Below are positions 1 through 8,191 of a DNA stretch of 64,000 bases, in pieces. The stretch's first letter is position 1. Each line of letters opens with the position of its first letter. The DNA comes from Oleisolibacter albus (GTDB taxonomy: Bacteria > Pseudomonadota > Alphaproteobacteria > Azospirillales > Azospirillaceae), in contig NZ_QGNJ01000004.1 of NCBI RefSeq assembly GCF_003336875.1, forward strand, positions 248,001 to 312,000, given 5' to 3'. Both the position numbers and the translations under genes were made by a program. The notes beneath the pieces were generated by a model that saw nothing but the letters and a program-made list of their open reading frames with translations, was not told the DNA's origin and did not search any database.

Positions 1-336
1 GATGCCCGCCCGTTGCTCCGGCGGGATGCGGTCGATGTTGGCAAAGCCCATGGTCCAGCCATCGAAGGCACGGCCGTCCGGCTGGAACTTGATCAGCGTG
101 GTCACGTCGCGGTGGCGCGGGTCCAGACAGATGCGGCGGTACAGCGCCTGTACCAGGGCGTTCGGCCCTTCCAGCGCCTGCATGAAATAGCCGCCCTTGT
201 ACAGCAGCATGCCGGTGATGCCGTCGCGGGCGTTGTTGCTCCGCGCCTGGACCAGCAGGGCCAGCAACGCGTCATCGCTGACCGGGCCGGCCGACCGGCT
301 GATATAGACGAGGCAAAGCAGATCATCCGCGGACAT
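1..336 (-). CDS. BLUF-domain blue-light sensor protein (3' end cut by window edge)
   Basis: The 112 visible residues form almost a complete BLUF (blue light using FAD) domain. The flavin-pocket signatures are all present: Tyr in the N-terminal LVYISR strand, Asn in NNARDGITGML, Gln in YFMQALEG, and the C-terminal WTMGF segment. BLUF domains sense blue light by rearranging hydrogen bonds around the flavin and pass the signal to a partner or attached domain. The gene runs off the left edge, so any output domain is not visible; many bacterial BLUF proteins of this type are short stand-alone sensors. The ATG at 336 fits the domain boundary. The next gene upstream on this strand is a short-chain dehydrogenase 154 bp away. 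Domain call is firm; the physiological output is unknown. Confidence 0.9.
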   Translation of the reverse strand, partial: MSADDLLCLVYISRSAGPVSDDALLALLVQARSNNARDGITGMLLYKGGYFMQALEGPNALVQALYRRICLDPRHRDVTTLIKFQPDGRAFDGWTMGFANIDRIPPEQRAGI

Positions 337-490
337 GGGGGCACACTCCGGCCGACACGGATGGCATTACAGCGCGAGAGCCAAGGACCCTGCAACCCTG
401 CATTCGGCGCGGGCCGGCCGTCTCCGCCCCGCCTCGTCGTCCTGCGGTGCGCCTGCGCCCACCCTGTGCGGCAATGCCGCAGGGGCGCCG

Positions 491-1462
491 CTATGGGCGC
501 CGGGCGGTGGCGGCCGCCGCCAGGGCCATGCCGCCGATGGCGCCGGCCGCCACCAGCCAGGGCGTGGTGCCGCCGCCGCGCTGGGCCCCCCCATGCACGC
601 CCAGATCGTCGTCGGGGACATCGAACAGGTTGCCCGTCTCGGGTTTCCCCGACGGCTCCGCCTCGGCCCGCTCCACGGCGCGGCGGAAGCCCGCCTCCAT
701 CAGCCCGCCGGACAGGTCCGGGGCCAGGGCGAAGGCCAGCCGGGCCAGGCTGCTGCTGAGGCCGATGGGCAGGCGCCCGCGTGGATGCCGGGCCAGCCGG
801 ACCATGGCGCGGGCCACGCGCTCCGGCGTCTGCAACGGCCCGCCGGGCCGCAGCCGCCGGCCGGTATAGTTGGCGAAATGGCGCAGGCCCGGCGTGTCGA
901 CGAAGCTGGGATAGATGGCGGCCACCGCGATGCCGGGGTGGCGGCGCATGTCCTGGCGCAGCGCCTCGGTCAGGCCGCGCAGCCCGTACTTGGCCGCGGT
1001 ATAGGCGGCGGCCATGGGCGGCGCGAACCAGGAGCCGGAGGAGCAGGTGTTGATCAGCACCCCGTGCCCCTGCTGCACGAAATAGCGCAGGACGGCATGG
1101 CTGCCGTTCAGAGCGCCGATCAGGTCCACCTCGATGACGCGGCGGTGCGCGGCCAGCGGCACCTGCTCGAACCAGCCCACGGCGCCGATGCCGGCATTGT
1201 TGATCCAGACATCGATGCCGCCGAAGTGGTCCACGGCGGTATCGACCAGCCGGCGCATGTCGGCATCGTCGGTGGCGTCGGCGGTGACGGCCACGGCCTC
1301 CGCTCCCAGCGCCCGGCATTCCGCCGCCGCCCGGTCCAGCTTCTCCGTGCCGCGGGCGGCCAGAACCAGATTGGCGCCGTCGCGGGCGAAGGCATGGGCC
1401 GTGGCCCGGCCGATCCCGCTGGAAGCGCCGACGATCACCACCGTTGCCCCGTCAAGCTGCAT
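491..1462 (-). CDS. short-chain dehydrogenase/reductase (SDR) with C-terminal membrane segment
   Basis: This 323-residue protein is a classical SDR. The NAD(P)-binding glycine motif (GASSGIG) is near residue 12, the NNAG motif near 90, the catalytic Ser in NTCSSGSW near 140, and YTAAKYG (catalytic Tyr and Lys) near 155. About 70 extra residues follow the usual fold and end in a hydrophobic segment (TPWLVAAGAIGGMALAAAA), which suggests a C-terminal membrane anchor. A strong AGGAGG-type ribosome site precedes the ATG at 1462. The substrate cannot be told from sequence. It is divergent from udgX (141 bp apart) and co-directional with the BLUF gene. Confidence 0.88.
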   Translation of the reverse strand: MQLDGATVVIVGASSGIGRATAHAFARDGANLVLAARGTEKLDRAAAECRALGAEAVAVTADATDDADMRRLVDTAVDHFGGIDVWINNAGIGAVGWFEQVPLAAHRRVIEVDLIGALNGSHAVLRYFVQQGHGVLINTCSSGSWFAPPMAAAYTAAKYGLRGLTEALRQDMRRHPGIAVAAIYPSFVDTPGLRHFANYTGRRLRPGGPLQTPERVARAMVRLARHPRGRLPIGLSSSLARLAFALAPDLSGGLMEAGFRRAVERAEAEPSGKPETGNLFDVPDDDLGVHGGAQRGGGTTPWLVAAGAIGGMALAAAATARRP

Positions 1463-1603
1463 GGTCTCCCTCCTTATCCCGTGTCTGCGCGTCTCCCGGC
1501 AACAGGCCGGGGCACGGATCGGCACGCCCGGAACTTTGGCGACGCGGTTGCGATTGAAGGAGCAGCCCGCCCGTCCACCCCGTCTCGTTCCGGGAGTCCC
1601 GCC

Positions 1604-2326
1604 ATGGCCGCGCGTCCGCCCGTCGACACCGCCGCGCGTTTCCTGCCGCCCTTGGGCCAGCGCAGCCTGGATCGGCTGCGGGCGGCGGCGGCCGGCTGCA
1701 CCGCCTGCCCGCTGCATGCCACCGGCACCCGGACCGTATTCGGCGAGGGGCCGGAGCGGGCGCCGCTGCTGCTGGTGGGCGAACAGCCCGGCGACAGCGA
1801 GGATCTGGCCGGCCGTCCCTTCGTCGGTCCCGCCGGCCAGCTGCTGGACCGGGCCCTGGCCGAGGCGGGGATCGACCGCACGCGGACTTATGTCACCAAC
1901 GCGGTGAAGCACTTCAAATGGGTGCAGCGCGGCCGCCGCCGCATCCATGAGAAGCCGGGCCGGCTGGAGGTCACGGCCTGCCTGCCCTGGCTGGAGGGCG
2001 AGATCGCGGCCCTGGCCCCCGTCGGCATCGTCTGTCTGGGGGCAACGGCGGCCCAGGCCCTGATCAGCCGCAGTTTCAAGGTCATGGCCGACCGGGGCGA
2101 GATCCTGGCCACGTCCTATGCCGGCTGGATCATGGGCACCATCCACCCGTCGGCGCTGCTGCGCATCACCGATGCCGACCAGCGGCAGGCGGCCTATGCC
2201 CGTTTCGTCGGCGATCTGGCCGCCGCGGCCCATCGGCTGGCCCGCCAGTCCGCCCATTCCGCCGCCCCTGCCCGTGCCCAGTCCACCGAAGCCGCGGCCG
2301 ACGGGACCGGCCGGGCCGCGGGGTGA
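1604..2326 (+). CDS. udgX: UdgX-type uracil-DNA glycosylase
   Basis: This 240-residue protein belongs to the UDG superfamily and has the features that define UdgX. Motif A reads GEQPGDSED followed by GRPFVGPAGQ near residues 59-78. An insert R-GRRRIH-EKP carries a histidine at residue 115. The C-terminal motif is HPSALLR. In characterised UdgX proteins the corresponding loop histidine attaches covalently to the excised deoxyribose, so the enzyme stays bound to uracil-containing DNA. The N-terminal cysteine pattern (CTACPL) fits the iron-sulfur cluster of family 4-related UDGs. The ATG at 1604 begins just before the conserved domain; the same frame is open further upstream but lies over the divergent SDR gene. 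It converges with the radical SAM gene, with 28 bp between them. Confidence 0.9.
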   Translation: MAARPPVDTAARFLPPLGQRSLDRLRAAAAGCTACPLHATGTRTVFGEGPERAPLLLVGEQPGDSEDLAGRPFVGPAGQLLDRALAEAGIDRTRTYVTNAVKHFKWVQRGRRRIHEKPGRLEVTACLPWLEGEIAALAPVGIVCLGATAAQALISRSFKVMADRGEILATSYAGWIMGTIHPSALLRITDADQRQAAYARFVGDLAAAAHRLARQSAHSAAPARAQSTEAAADGTGRAAG

Positions 2327-2354
2327 CCGGCCGCGGGGTGACTGGCGGCGGGGG

Positions 2355-3377
2355 TCAGGCGCTGCAGGAGGCGCCGCCCAGCACGCAGAACTTGGCGCAG
2401 TGCGGGTGGTTCAGGGCCACGGTCGGGCGTGCCCCGGCCAGCGTCGTGCCCAGCTCGAACTGCGGGTCGTGGGGCAACAGGGTGCAGGCCACCAGGGCCG
2501 GCCGCTCGGTCCCCTTGCGCTTCACCACCATGCGGCTGGTGGCGCACATCATCTGCTCCGGGCGCTTGCCCAGGATGTCCCAGCAGCCGGTGCTGACCTC
2601 CGGCACGTCCTGGCGCGCATCCATCTCCGGGAACAGCACCAGCCGCGCCGGGTCGTCCACAGCCAGTGCCATGCCCAGCGCCGCGAACAGGCGGCCATAG
2701 CCGGCCCGCAGATCGGCCAGCCCCTCGCCGGACAGGCCGCGTCCGGCCACGGCCGGCGCGAAGCCGTTGTCGGCCAGCCAGCGCAGCCCCTTCAGCATCG
2801 GCTCCCAGGTGCGGGGGCCGCGCTCCGCCTCATGCACGGCGCGGCTGTAATGGTCCATGGAGACGCGCAGGCCCAGCCGCGCCCCGAACCGGGCCTTCAG
2901 CCGCAGCAGCGCCGCCTGATGGCGCTGCATCGGCCGCATGGCGTTGGTCAGCACCAGCAGGTGGAAGCCGGCCTCCAGCCCGTCCTCCAGGATGCCCAGG
3001 ATGTCCGGGTTCATGAAGGGCTCGCCACCGGTCAGCCCGATCTCCCGCGTCGGCAGCCCCAGGGCGCGGATCTCCGCCAGATAGGATGCGGCCTCGTCCC
3101 GGCGCAGATAGGCCAGGGAGTCGTTGCGCGGGCTGGACTCGATATAGCAGTTGGCGCAGGTGATGTTGCACAGGGTGCCGGTGTTCAGCCACAGAGTCTC
3201 CAGCCGTTGCAGCGTCACCGTGGCCCTTTCCTCGCCCTTGGCGGTGCGGGCGGGGTCGCGGAACTTGGCCGGGTTCAGCGGTGTCACAGGCGGCGTTACG
3301 GGCGGTGTCACGGGCCGCTGCGGCGCGGTCGGGGGCAAAGCGGCGCGGGCAGGGGGGGCGGAAACGGCGGCGGTCAT
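2355..3377 (-). CDS. radical SAM protein with cysteine-rich C terminus
   Basis: This 340-residue radical S-adenosylmethionine enzyme has the cluster motif CNITCANC near residue 75 and the SAM-binding GGEPF motif near 115. The C-terminal half holds further cysteines (TGCW, MCATS, VACT, HCAKFC, ASC), suggesting a second SPASM-like metal site. The N terminus is a low-complexity Pro/Thr/Val stretch in which PVTP repeats. I chose the ATG at 3377 because upstream in-frame codons encode non-conserved sequence and overlap the divergent promoter region. The substrate is unknown. It lies next to UdgX but converges with it and does not look like the SplB-related protein known to pair with some UDG-family genes. 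The class is certain, the function is not. Confidence 0.85.
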   Translation of the reverse strand: MTAAVSAPPARAALPPTAPQRPVTPPVTPPVTPLNPAKFRDPARTAKGEERATVTLQRLETLWLNTGTLCNITCANCYIESSPRNDSLAYLRRDEAASYLAEIRALGLPTREIGLTGGEPFMNPDILGILEDGLEAGFHLLVLTNAMRPMQRHQAALLRLKARFGARLGLRVSMDHYSRAVHEAERGPRTWEPMLKGLRWLADNGFAPAVAGRGLSGEGLADLRAGYGRLFAALGMALAVDDPARLVLFPEMDARQDVPEVSTGCWDILGKRPEQMMCATSRMVVKRKGTERPALVACTLLPHDPQFELGTTLAGARPTVALNHPHCAKFCVLGGASCSA

Positions 3378-3543
3378 GGCGTCCCTGGTGCGGGCAGGCG
3401 GGCGTTTTTCCAAAGATAACCCGATGCCGGCCGAATGCATCCCCGCCATCGCCGGCCTCACCGTCTCGTGATGCGCCCGCGCCGGGCCAGTGGCGGGCGA
3501 TCTCCCGTCACCATCGCCGGCCAATCGTGCTACCGTTGCGCTC

Positions 3544-4335
3544 ATGTACAGCGATGTCCTGGATCTGCGTGACTTCTACGACGGCAGCCTGGGCCAGGTG
3601 GTGCGCCGCCTGATCCGCCGGCGCGTCCGCGAATTCTGGCCCGATGTCACCGGCCTGCGCGTGCTGGGGCTGGGCTACGCCACCCCCTATCTCCGCCCCT
3701 TCCGCGACGAGGCGGAGCGGGTCATGTGCCTGATGCCGGCGGGGCAGGGCGTGGTGTTCTGGCCGCATGAGGGGCCGGGTCAGGTGGCCCTGGCCGAGGA
3801 GGCGGAGCTGCCGCTGCCCGACATGTCGGTGGACCGGGTGCTGCTGATCCATGCGCTGGAATGCACCGAGGCGCTGCGCCCGATGATGCGGGAGATCTGG
3901 CGGGTCATGGCCGGCGGCGGGCGGCTGATCGTGGCGGTGCCGAACCGCCGCGGCATCTGGGCCCGCAGCGACCGCACGCCCTTCGGCCATGGCAGCCCCT
4001 TCTCGCCCTCGCAGTTGAAGCAGACCCTGCGCGCCAACATGTTCGTGCCCGAGCGTGACCAGTGCGCCCTGTTCCTCCCGCCGACCGAAAGCCGATTCGT
4101 CCTGGCCGGCGCCGGCGCGTGGGAGGAGCTGGGATCCCGCTGGTTCAAGGCCTTCGCCGGCGTCCACATGATCGAGGCGTCGAAGCAGATCTATGCCAGC
4201 GCCGGCCGGGCCAAGACGCGGGAACGCCGCCGCCTGCTGTCCCCCGCGGCCCAGCCCGTCTTCGGGCGCGTGGCGGTGGAGCACCGGGCCGGCGACCCGG
4301 ACGGGTCCTGTCCCGGGGACCCCGGCGACGCTTGA
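3544..4335 (+). CDS. class I SAM-dependent methyltransferase
   Basis: This 263-residue protein has a Methyltransf_11-type core. VLGLGYATPYL near residue 38 occupies the motif I position in an atypical form. LPLPDMSVDRVLLIHALE and the following REIWRVMAGGGRLIVAVPNR near residues 90-135 are the motif IV/V segments seen in many small-molecule methyltransferases. A C-terminal extension of about 100 residues, rich in basic residues, follows. The ATG at 3544 gives the normal family start. It is divergent from the radical SAM gene (166 bp) and converges tightly (10 bp) with the exporter gene. The methyl acceptor cannot be deduced. Confidence 0.82.
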   Translation: MYSDVLDLRDFYDGSLGQVVRRLIRRRVREFWPDVTGLRVLGLGYATPYLRPFRDEAERVMCLMPAGQGVVFWPHEGPGQVALAEEAELPLPDMSVDRVLLIHALECTEALRPMMREIWRVMAGGGRLIVAVPNRRGIWARSDRTPFGHGSPFSPSQLKQTLRANMFVPERDQCALFLPPTESRFVLAGAGAWEELGSRWFKAFAGVHMIEASKQIYASAGRAKTRERRRLLSPAAQPVFGRVAVEHRAGDPDGSCPGDPGDA

Positions 4336-4345
4336 GCGCGGCCGG

Positions 4346-5263
4346 TCAGTGCTCCCTGTCTCCGCCGCGGCCCCCGCCTCCGCCCCTGCCGGCAAGGGCG
4401 GCGCCGCCGACGATCAGGGCGCAGGCCACCGCCACCGGCCAGCCCGGCTCGGCCCGCCCGGCCAGGATCAGCAGGGCCGTGGACAAAAGCGGCGTGGCAT
4501 AGCTCAACGCCCCCAGCCGCTGGATGTCGCCGCGCTTGACCCCATGGTCCCAGACGAAGAAGGCCCCGCCCACCGGCCCCAGCCCCATGGCCAGCACCGC
4601 CAGCCAGGCGACGGTCCCCTGCGGCCAGATCCGTGGCTCGAAACCCAGGTGGCACAGGCCGGCCAGCCCCGATGTCGCCAGACAGAAGAACGTCACCGCG
4701 CGGGTCGGTACGTTCCCGAAACGACGAGACAGCACGGAATAGCCGGCCCAGGTCACGGCGGCGGCCAGGGCGGCGCCATAGCCGGGCAGGGCGGCGCCCC
4801 GCAGGTCCGGACCATGACCGCCGCTGACCAGCACCAGCGTTCCCGCCAGCCCGGCGACGGCGCCCAGCAGTTGCGGCCGGCCCAGCCGCTCGCCCGGCAG
4901 CAGCCCGGCGAAGACCACGATCAGCAGCGGCCAGAGATAGTTGATGAGGTTGGCCTCCACCGCCGGGGCCGTCTGCAACGCCAGGAAATACAGGGCGTGG
5001 TACCCGAACAGCCCGCCCACCCCCAGCAGCCAGACCGGGGCGGGCTGGCGCAGGGCCGGCAGCGGGTTCTCACGGCGCAGCAGCTGCACCGCCAGCCCCA
5101 GCGTGCCGGCGATGGCGAAGGCCAGGGCCACCAGCAGGAAGGGCGGCACCGGCCCGGCCAGGGCCGTCAGCAGGGCCAGGGTGGACCAGAGCAGGATGGC
5201 GCTGCCCCCCACCAGCGTGGCCCGGCGGACGGAGGACGGATGGTGGGCCGCGCCCGCGCTCAT
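4346..5263 (-). CDS. EamA/DMT-family transporter, YddG (aromatic amino acid exporter)-like
   Basis: This 305-residue inner-membrane protein has about ten hydrophobic segments in two EamA repeats, the usual size for drug/metabolite transporters. The opening LVGGSAILLWSTLALLT and the internal YHALYFLALQTAPAVEANLINYLWPL segment resemble the YddG subgroup, which exports aromatic amino acids. I place the start at the ATG at 5263, preceded by a GAGGGGGAG ribosome site. The gene lies 10 bp downstream of the Lrp-type regulator on the same strand, an arrangement typical of an amino-acid exporter with its own Lrp regulator. Substrate is inferred from family and context. Confidence 0.82.
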   Translation of the reverse strand: MSAGAAHHPSSVRRATLVGGSAILLWSTLALLTALAGPVPPFLLVALAFAIAGTLGLAVQLLRRENPLPALRQPAPVWLLGVGGLFGYHALYFLALQTAPAVEANLINYLWPLLIVVFAGLLPGERLGRPQLLGAVAGLAGTLVLVSGGHGPDLRGAALPGYGAALAAAVTWAGYSVLSRRFGNVPTRAVTFFCLATSGLAGLCHLGFEPRIWPQGTVAWLAVLAMGLGPVGGAFFVWDHGVKRGDIQRLGALSYATPLLSTALLILAGRAEPGWPVAVACALIVGGAALAGRGGGGGRGGDREH

Positions 5264-5273
5264 GCGCTCCCCC

Positions 5274-5750
5274 TCATGGCTGGACGCCGTCCAGCGGCAG
5301 CAGCGTCTTCCCCGCCACCTTGGTGGACAGCACCATGACCGAGCGGGTGGCGCCATGGGGGGCCAGGGCGGTGATGATCCGGTCCAGATGCGGCACCGAA
5401 CTGGCGGCCACCTTCAGCAGGTAGCTGTCCTCGCCAGTGACCTCGTGGCATTCCAGCACCTCGGGCGTCCCGGCGGCGAAGGCTTCCACCGCGGCATCGC
5501 GGCCGGGCAGGGCGCGGATGCGCACAAAGGCGCAGAGCCCGTACCCCAGGGCGGCATGGTTGACCTCGGCCCGGTAGCCCTGTATCAGCCCCGCATGTTC
5601 CAGGCGCCGGACCCGTTCGGCCACCGCCGGCGGCGTCAGCCCCACCTGGCGGGCCAGATCGGTGAAGGATTGCCGTGCATCGGTCTGCAGCGCCGCAAGC
5701 AGCTGCCGGCCGATGGGATCGAGAAGGTCGGATGTGGGGCGCCCGGTCAT
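5274..5750 (-). CDS. Lrp/AsnC-family transcriptional regulator
   Basis: At 158 residues this is the standard Lrp/AsnC length. An N-terminal winged helix-turn-helix (FTDLARQVGLTPPAVAERVRRLE, residues ~28-50) is followed by the ligand-binding RAM domain (residues ~65-150, including EVLECHEVTGEDSYLLKV). Such proteins bind amino acids and control their transport and metabolism. It is first in a two-gene unit with the EamA exporter, and its start is very close to the divergent LysE-family gene. It could therefore control exporters on both sides, which is inference from position. Confidence 0.93.
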   Translation of the reverse strand: MTGRPTSDLLDPIGRQLLAALQTDARQSFTDLARQVGLTPPAVAERVRRLEHAGLIQGYRAEVNHAALGYGLCAFVRIRALPGRDAAVEAFAAGTPEVLECHEVTGEDSYLLKVAASSVPHLDRIITALAPHGATRSVMVLSTKVAGKTLLPLDGVQP

Positions 5751-5845
5751 GGCGTCGCATCCTAACGATGTTGGTCGGTTTCCGCTATTCCGGCGCCGCC
5801 CGGCGCTGGCAGAGTGCGTCGCCTGTCCGGACGGAGTCGCTGTTT

Positions 5846-6463
5846 TTGCTGGAAGATCTGGGAATTCTCTGGCGCGGGCTGGTGCTGGGGGTGGTCATCG
5901 CCGCACCGGTCGGACCCATCGGCCTTCTGTGTATCCGCCGCACGCTGGAGCGGGGCCTGTCCACCGGGCTGGCCACTGGCGTCGGTGCGGCCATGGCCGA
6001 TGCCCTGTTCAGCGCCATCGCCGCCTTCGGTGTCACCGCGGTGATCGACCTCCTGACCGGCCATGTGCGCGAGCTGCGCCTGATCGGTGGTGTCTTCCTG
6101 CTGGCGGTGGCCGTTCACAGCTTCCTGCGCGAGCCCAAGCCGCTGGCGAAGGAGCCGGTGGCGGGCAATCTGTTCGCGGCGGCCGTCACCGGCCTGGGGC
6201 TCACCTTCACCAATCCGGTGACCATCCTCGGCATCTTCGCCGTCATCGCCGGCTTCGGCGCCACTCCCAGCCCCGGCGCGGCCGGCACCCTGGTGGCCGG
6301 CATCTTCCTGGGTTCGCTCTGCTGGTGGACCGTGCTGTCCGGCGGCATCACCCTGATCCGGCACCGCGTCACCGTGCGCACGGTCCACTGGATCAATGTG
6401 GGCACCGGCGTGCTGCTGGCGGCGCTGGGCCTCTGGGCCCTGGCCGGGGTTCTGCTGGTGTAA
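5846..6463 (+). CDS. LysE-family amino acid exporter
   Basis: The protein has the LysE/RhtB fold: six hydrophobic helices and the signature VVIAAPVGPIGLLCIRRTLERG near its N terminus. The family exports basic or hydrophilic amino acids. The reading frame is open further upstream (an ATG at 5768 would add 26 residues), but that start would leave only 17 bp to the divergent lrp gene. The TTG at 5846 has a GGAG site about 10 bases upstream and gives a normal 205-residue protein, so I prefer it at moderate confidence. A strong terminator follows. Divergence from an Lrp regulator supports regulated amino acid export. Confidence 0.82.
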   Translation: MLEDLGILWRGLVLGVVIAAPVGPIGLLCIRRTLERGLSTGLATGVGAAMADALFSAIAAFGVTAVIDLLTGHVRELRLIGGVFLLAVAVHSFLREPKPLAKEPVAGNLFAAAVTGLGLTFTNPVTILGIFAVIAGFGATPSPGAAGTLVAGIFLGSLCWWTVLSGGITLIRHRVTVRTVHWINVGTGVLLAALGLWALAGVLLV

Positions 6464-6500
6464 CGGCCGTGATCGGTCCCGCCCGCGATGCGCCATAGCA

Positions 6501-6536
6501 AACGGCCCCGGGGATCGCTCCCCGGGGCCGTTTTTT
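6501..6536 (+). terminator. Rho-independent terminator after the LysE gene
   Basis: A perfect 14-bp inverted repeat (AACGGCCCCGGGGA and its complement around a TCGC loop) is followed by a run of six T residues. It lies 38 bp past the LysE stop codon and also faces the 3' end of ahpD on the other strand, where its A-rich flank could give bidirectional termination. Confidence 0.95.
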
Positions 6537-6554
6537 GCCAGGGCCGTGGACGGA

Positions 6555-7091
6555 TCAGCCGGCGGCCAGCGCGTCCTCGGCGTCCAGCACGGTGGCGACG
6601 GCATGGACCACGGCGGCGATGCGCACCGTGTCCTGCACATTCTCCTTGGTCGCGCCCTTGGCCAGCACTTCGCGCTCATGGGCGTCGATGCACATGCCGC
6701 AGCCATTGACGGCGCTGGCGGCCAGCGACCACAGCTCGAAATCCACCTTGGGCGCGCCGGGATTGGCGATGATGTTCATGCGCAGCTTCGCCGGCATCTT
6801 GCCGTACTCCTCGTTGGAGGAGAGGTGGACGAAGCGGTAATAGATGTTGTTCATGCCCATGATGGCGGCCGCAGCCTTGGCGGCGGTCAGCACGGCCTCG
6901 TCCAGATGGGCCTTGGCCTCGGCCACGATGGCGGCGGTCACCTCGGCATTGCGGCTGGCGATGGCGGCGGCCACGGCCGTGCCCCAGGCCTGCTGCGGCG
7001 ACAGGGACGAGGTGGTGATGACCGACCCGATGTTCAGCCTCAGGTCCTTGGCATAGTCGGGCAGGCGCGACTTCAGGGCGTCGATGGACAT
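6555..7091 (-). CDS. ahpD: AhpD alkylhydroperoxidase
   Basis: This 178-residue protein is a full-length AhpD of the carboxymuconolactone-decarboxylase-like fold. The redox pair C131-x-x-C134 sits in NGCGMCIDAH, with the downstream His and the conserved upstream Glu region in place. AhpD is a thiol-dependent peroxidase and can also supply reducing equivalents to AhpC. It lies downstream of ahpC on the same strand but 380 bp away, so it may have its own promoter or be attenuated by the hairpin in the gap. OxyR is encoded divergently from ahpC, and peroxide induction is the expected control. Confidence 0.95.
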   Translation of the reverse strand: MSIDALKSRLPDYAKDLRLNIGSVITTSSLSPQQAWGTAVAAAIASRNAEVTAAIVAEAKAHLDEAVLTAAKAAAAIMGMNNIYYRFVHLSSNEEYGKMPAKLRMNIIANPGAPKVDFELWSLAASAVNGCGMCIDAHEREVLAKGATKENVQDTVRIAAVVHAVATVLDAEDALAAG

Positions 7092-7472
7092 CGGTCCTCT
7101 CCGGGGTCAGTGAAACGGACGGGAAATGGCGGCCGGGGGAACCACGGCCGGACGGGAAACCGCACGCGGGAACGGACTTCAGGTGGGAAGCCACCGTCCA
7201 TTCGGCAATGGCAACCCGCGCGCGGCATGGGGCGCGCCGGTCACAACGCGCACGGGCACAGGGTCTGCCTGCATCGCGGTGGCCCCTGGATACGGGCCGG
7301 TTTCCGGCGGCAGTCCAGCAGATGCCGGCTGGCGGCGGCGGTCACAGCCGCCCTGCGGCGGGGCAGGAACCGCTATCCGGGGTGCGCCCCGGATAGCGGG
7401 GACATGCGCGGCGGGCGCCTGGCGGGGGGAATGCGGCGCCCGCCGCGGGAAGATCACCTGACGTTGGGGAGA
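7092..7472. other. gap between ahpC and ahpD containing a perfect hairpin (7370-7399)
   Basis: No convincing gene is visible in these 381 bases. They contain a perfect 13-bp inverted repeat at 7370-7399 (CCGCTATCCGGGG, loop TGCG, and its complement), 70 bp past the ahpC stop, without a T-run. It may stabilise the ahpC message or reduce read-through into ahpD. The rest is GC-rich without further clear structure. Confidence 0.6.
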
Positions 7473-8012
7473 TCAGGCGACCTTCAGAACCTCTTCACCC
7501 TTCTGCCAGTTGCAGGGGCAAAGCTCGTCGGTCTGCAGGGCGTCCAGGGTGCGCAGCACCTCGGCCACGTTGCGGCCGACCGACAGGTCGTGCACGGAGG
7601 CGAAGCGGATGATGCCCTCCGGATCGACGATGAAGGTGGCGCGGAGCGCGACGCCCTCGGTCTTGTGCAGGATGCCCAGGTCGGTGCTCAGCTCGCGCTT
7701 CAGGTCGGCCAGCATCGGGAAGGGCAGGTCCTTCAGGTCGGCATGGTTGTTGCGCCAGGCCAGGTGCACGAACTCGCTGTCGATGGAGGCGCCCAGCACC
7801 TGGGTGTCACGGTCGGCGAACTCGCCATTGGCCTTGCCGAAGGCGGCGATCTCGGTCGGGCAGACGAAGGTGAAATCCTTCGGCCAGAAGAACACGACCA
7901 GCCACTTGCCCTTGTAGGTGTCGTTGTTGATGTCCGCGAAGGCGGACTTCGGGTCGGTGGACACGACGGCCTTCAGATTGAAAGCCGGGAACTTGTCGCC
8001 AACGGTCAGCAT
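7473..8012 (-). CDS. ahpC: AhpC-type 2-Cys peroxiredoxin
   Basis: This 179-residue peroxiredoxin reduces hydrogen peroxide and alkyl hydroperoxides. The peroxidatic cysteine is C51 in DFTFVCPTEI, and the resolving cysteine lies in the C-terminal CPCNW motif (C165/C167). The length and CPC motif match the AhpC subgroup that partners with AhpD rather than AhpF. The ATG at 8012 opens the conserved MLTVGDKFP sequence; the frame is open further upstream, but only into the regulatory region. It is divergent from oxyR across 179 bp, the classical arrangement for OxyR-controlled ahpC. Confidence 0.95.
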   Translation of the reverse strand: MLTVGDKFPAFNLKAVVSTDPKSAFADINNDTYKGKWLVVFFWPKDFTFVCPTEIAAFGKANGEFADRDTQVLGASIDSEFVHLAWRNNHADLKDLPFPMLADLKRELSTDLGILHKTEGVALRATFIVDPEGIIRFASVHDLSVGRNVAEVLRTLDALQTDELCPCNWQKGEEVLKVA

Positions 8013-8146
8013 GCTATAGCTCCAGTTTCGCTTAGCGGTTGGATTTCGGTCGGGTCGTTTTTCCACAGGGCTTGCCGCGGGGCGCACCCAGGGGGGCGTG
8101 CCCGGCGGGCCGCCTTGAACGGTTCCAAAAATGCCAACATCCCTTT

Positions 8147-8164
8147 GATATTTCCAATCGTATC
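8147..8164. promoter_or_regulatory. probable OxyR/LysR-type operator between ahpC and oxyR
   Basis: An AT-rich block in the divergent ahpC-oxyR gap contains GATA-N10-TATC, with adjacent GTCGTAATAGG. Spaced ATA/TAT half sites of this kind are typical of LysR-family and OxyR binding regions. Assignment to OxyR rests on position and family knowledge; the match to the E. coli consensus is only partial. Confidence 0.5.
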
Positions 8165-8191
8165 TTCCGACTGTCGTAATAGGAATCCCCG

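Noticed and set aside
335-1603. A long + strand extension of the udgX frame, opposite the SDR gene
   Set aside because: The conserved UdgX sequence starts at 1604. The upstream part is antisense shadow of the SDR gene, which has a ribosome site and all SDR motifs.
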